Assembly (NCBI GenBank): GCA_051881315.1
Contig: JBJEPQ010000016.1
Coordinates: 1 to 49,420 of the forward strand
DNA from: CAG-488 sp051881315
GTDB taxonomy: Bacteria; Bacillota; Clostridia; Oscillospirales; Acutalibacteraceae
Length of the DNA stretch: 49,420 bases
Direction of reading: 5' to 3'
Part shown: in pieces, positions 48,569-49,420 of the stretch
Layout: the number at the start of each line of letters is the position of its first letter
Numbering within the stretch: position 1 is the first letter of the stretch
The notes under the pieces: model-generated
Told to the model about the DNA's origin: nothing
Seen by the model: the letters and a program-made list of their open reading frames with translations, nothing else
Database searches by the model: none
Made by a program: the position numbers and the translations under genes

Positions 48569-49249
48569 ATGTTTGAGTTTTTAAATCCGCTGAGGGATGT
48601 AACAACAGTTTCCGTCCTCGTAAGATTGTTTTTTGCGGTGCTGTGCGGCGGTGCTATCGGTATAGAGCGTGAGCATAAACGTCGTACCGCTGGCTTCAGA
48701 ACACATATTCTCATCTGTCTCGGTGCGGCAATGACAACAATGATAAGTCAGTTTCTATTATATAATATGCACCTTTACACGGATATCGGACGTCTCGGTG
48801 CTCAGGTTATTGCCGGTATCGGTTTCATCGGTGCAGGTACTATAATTGTAACAAAACGCCGTCAGGTAAAAGGTCTTACGACAGCAGCAGGACTTTGGAC
48901 CTGTGCTATAATCGGCCTTGCAATTGGTGCAGGTTACTATGAAGCGGCTCTGTTTTCAACAATCATCATTCTGCTTGCGGAGATTTTCTTCTCCAGATTT
49001 GAATACTGGGTGCTTGAGAATGCAAAGAATATAAACATTTATGTTGAATACACGGGAAACGAAAATCTGGATTCGGTAATCCGCCTTTTGAAGTCCTACC
49101 GTGTTGTCATCATCGACCTTGAAATAACCAAATCCGGCGTTAATTCCTGCGCTATTTTCCAGCTTCAGCTTCCGAAAAAGATTTCGCACGACAAGGTTAT
49201 GACCTCAATATCTGCCTCTGAGGGTATCATTTCCGTTGAGGAGCTTTAA
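48569..49249 (+). CDS. MgtC/SapB-family membrane protein, copy 2
   Basis: 226 residues, 15 nt after copy 1 and clearly related to it: LCGGAIGIEREHKRRTAGFRT and AGIGFIGAGTI align with the same motifs, followed by an ACT-like domain (YRVVIIDLEITK). A tandem duplication within one operon; copy 2 lacks about 12 residues between the first helices, and the ACT-like parts differ most. GGGGAGG site upstream. Confidence 0.88.
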   Translation: MFEFLNPLRDVTTVSVLVRLFFAVLCGGAIGIEREHKRRTAGFRTHILICLGAAMTTMISQFLLYNMHLYTDIGRLGAQVIAGIGFIGAGTIIVTKRRQVKGLTTAAGLWTCAIIGLAIGAGYYEAALFSTIIILLAEIFFSRFEYWVLENAKNINIYVEYTGNENLDSVIRLLKSYRVVIIDLEITKSGVNSCAIFQLQLPKKISHDKVMTSISASEGIISVEEL

Positions 49250-49260
49250 TAAATTTTATA

Positions 49261-49284
49261 AAAGTCCGGCTCAGACCGGACTTT
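49261..49284 (+). terminator. Terminator of the mgtC-like operon
   Basis: AAAGTCCGG / CCGGACTTT perfect 9-bp stem, 6-nt loop, followed by T-rich bases. Confidence 0.88.
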
Positions 49285-49303
49285 TTGTTTGATGATTATA
49301 TAT

Positions 49304-49396
49304 ATCTAAGGTCTAATGTCTAAAATCTAAAGTCTAACGTCTGATTTCACACCTCATCCGCCTCATTCCTCGGCACCTTCCCCTCAAGGGGAAGGC
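49304..49396 (-). repeat. TCTAA tract plus REP-like unit at the right edge
   Basis: A run of TCTAA units (49304-49343) is joined to a REP-like unit (49350-49396) that is the reverse complement of the one at 47232-47278. The same pairing of tract and REP is seen near 47.2-47.4 kb, so the two travel together. The repeat may continue past the window. Confidence 0.8.
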
Positions 49397-49420
49397 TTAC
49401 AAGATTTCAGCAAACCTTTC

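Noticed and set aside
1..49420. tRNA or rRNA genes
   Set aside because: No cloverleaf-like arrangement with conserved T-loop bases and no rRNA-like sequence was noticed, though a covariance-model scan was not possible.

Overview
The window looks like a chromosomal segment of a Gram-positive anaerobe of the Clostridia, most likely the Ruminococcus/Oscillospiraceae group. Supporting genes: a class III (oxygen-sensitive) ribonucleotide reductase, the [FeFe]-hydrogenase maturase HydF, spore germination genes spoVAC/spoVAD, dockerin-bearing secreted proteins, and the low-GC Gram-positive gene order phoH-ybeY-era-yqzL-recO. The species call is inference; no rRNA or tRNA gene was seen.

Layout. 1-385: tail of a large serine recombinase at the left edge, a terminator and a structured non-coding stretch, so this is probably the end of a mobile element. 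386-1633: secreted GH5 glycosidase. 1692-5766 (minus): nrdG, nrdD (with a fused C-terminal thioredoxin-like domain) and trxB, with a consensus promoter and an NrdR-like box in front of nrdD. 5930-7694: TPR protein plus DUF4037 protein. 7749-14300 (minus): GH130 enzyme, purple-acid-phosphatase-like protein, a predicted propeller protein, an alpha/beta hydrolase and two tandem calcineurin-like phosphoesterases. 14417-14812: solitary SecB-like chaperone; 14983-16257: cytosolic GH28-like protein. 16307-17929 (minus): spoVAC-spoVAD followed by an undescribed 52-residue membrane protein. 18052-20958 (minus): DapB-like dehydrogenase, dockerin protein, radical SAM activase. 21086-23340 (plus): lipoprotein cyclophilin, alr, ybaK-type deacylase. 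23397-25148: PASTA pseudokinase. 25316-27585: alpha/beta hydrolase and hydF, converging on a palindromic MITE-like element. 27721-30783: three-gene redox operon. 30956-35106: sugar ABC importer with its own ATPase. 35169-37642: dockerin-bearing phage-lysozyme-like enzyme and malQ. 38368-45560 (minus): phoH-ybeY-era-yqzL-recO-mutS2 operon with a DMT transporter and NeuD-like acyltransferase at its end. 45786-49249: small membrane and secreted proteins, a repeat locus, and tandem MgtC-like proteins.

How they fit together. The cell appears to import oligosaccharides (ABC system), process alpha-glucans with MalQ and mannosides with GH130, and display dockerin proteins on a scaffold. Anaerobic DNA precursor synthesis seems wired to the thioredoxin pool (NrdD-Trx plus TrxB). 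The most unusual items are the NrdD-thioredoxin fusion unit, the solitary SecB-like gene, the catalytically dead PASTA kinase, the dockerin-bearing cell-wall lysozyme, the small gene in the usual spoVAE position, a hairpin masking the yqzL ribosome binding site with yqzL overlapping recO, and two repeat families. Several starts were moved to TTG/GTG codons where ribosome binding sites or promoters demanded it.
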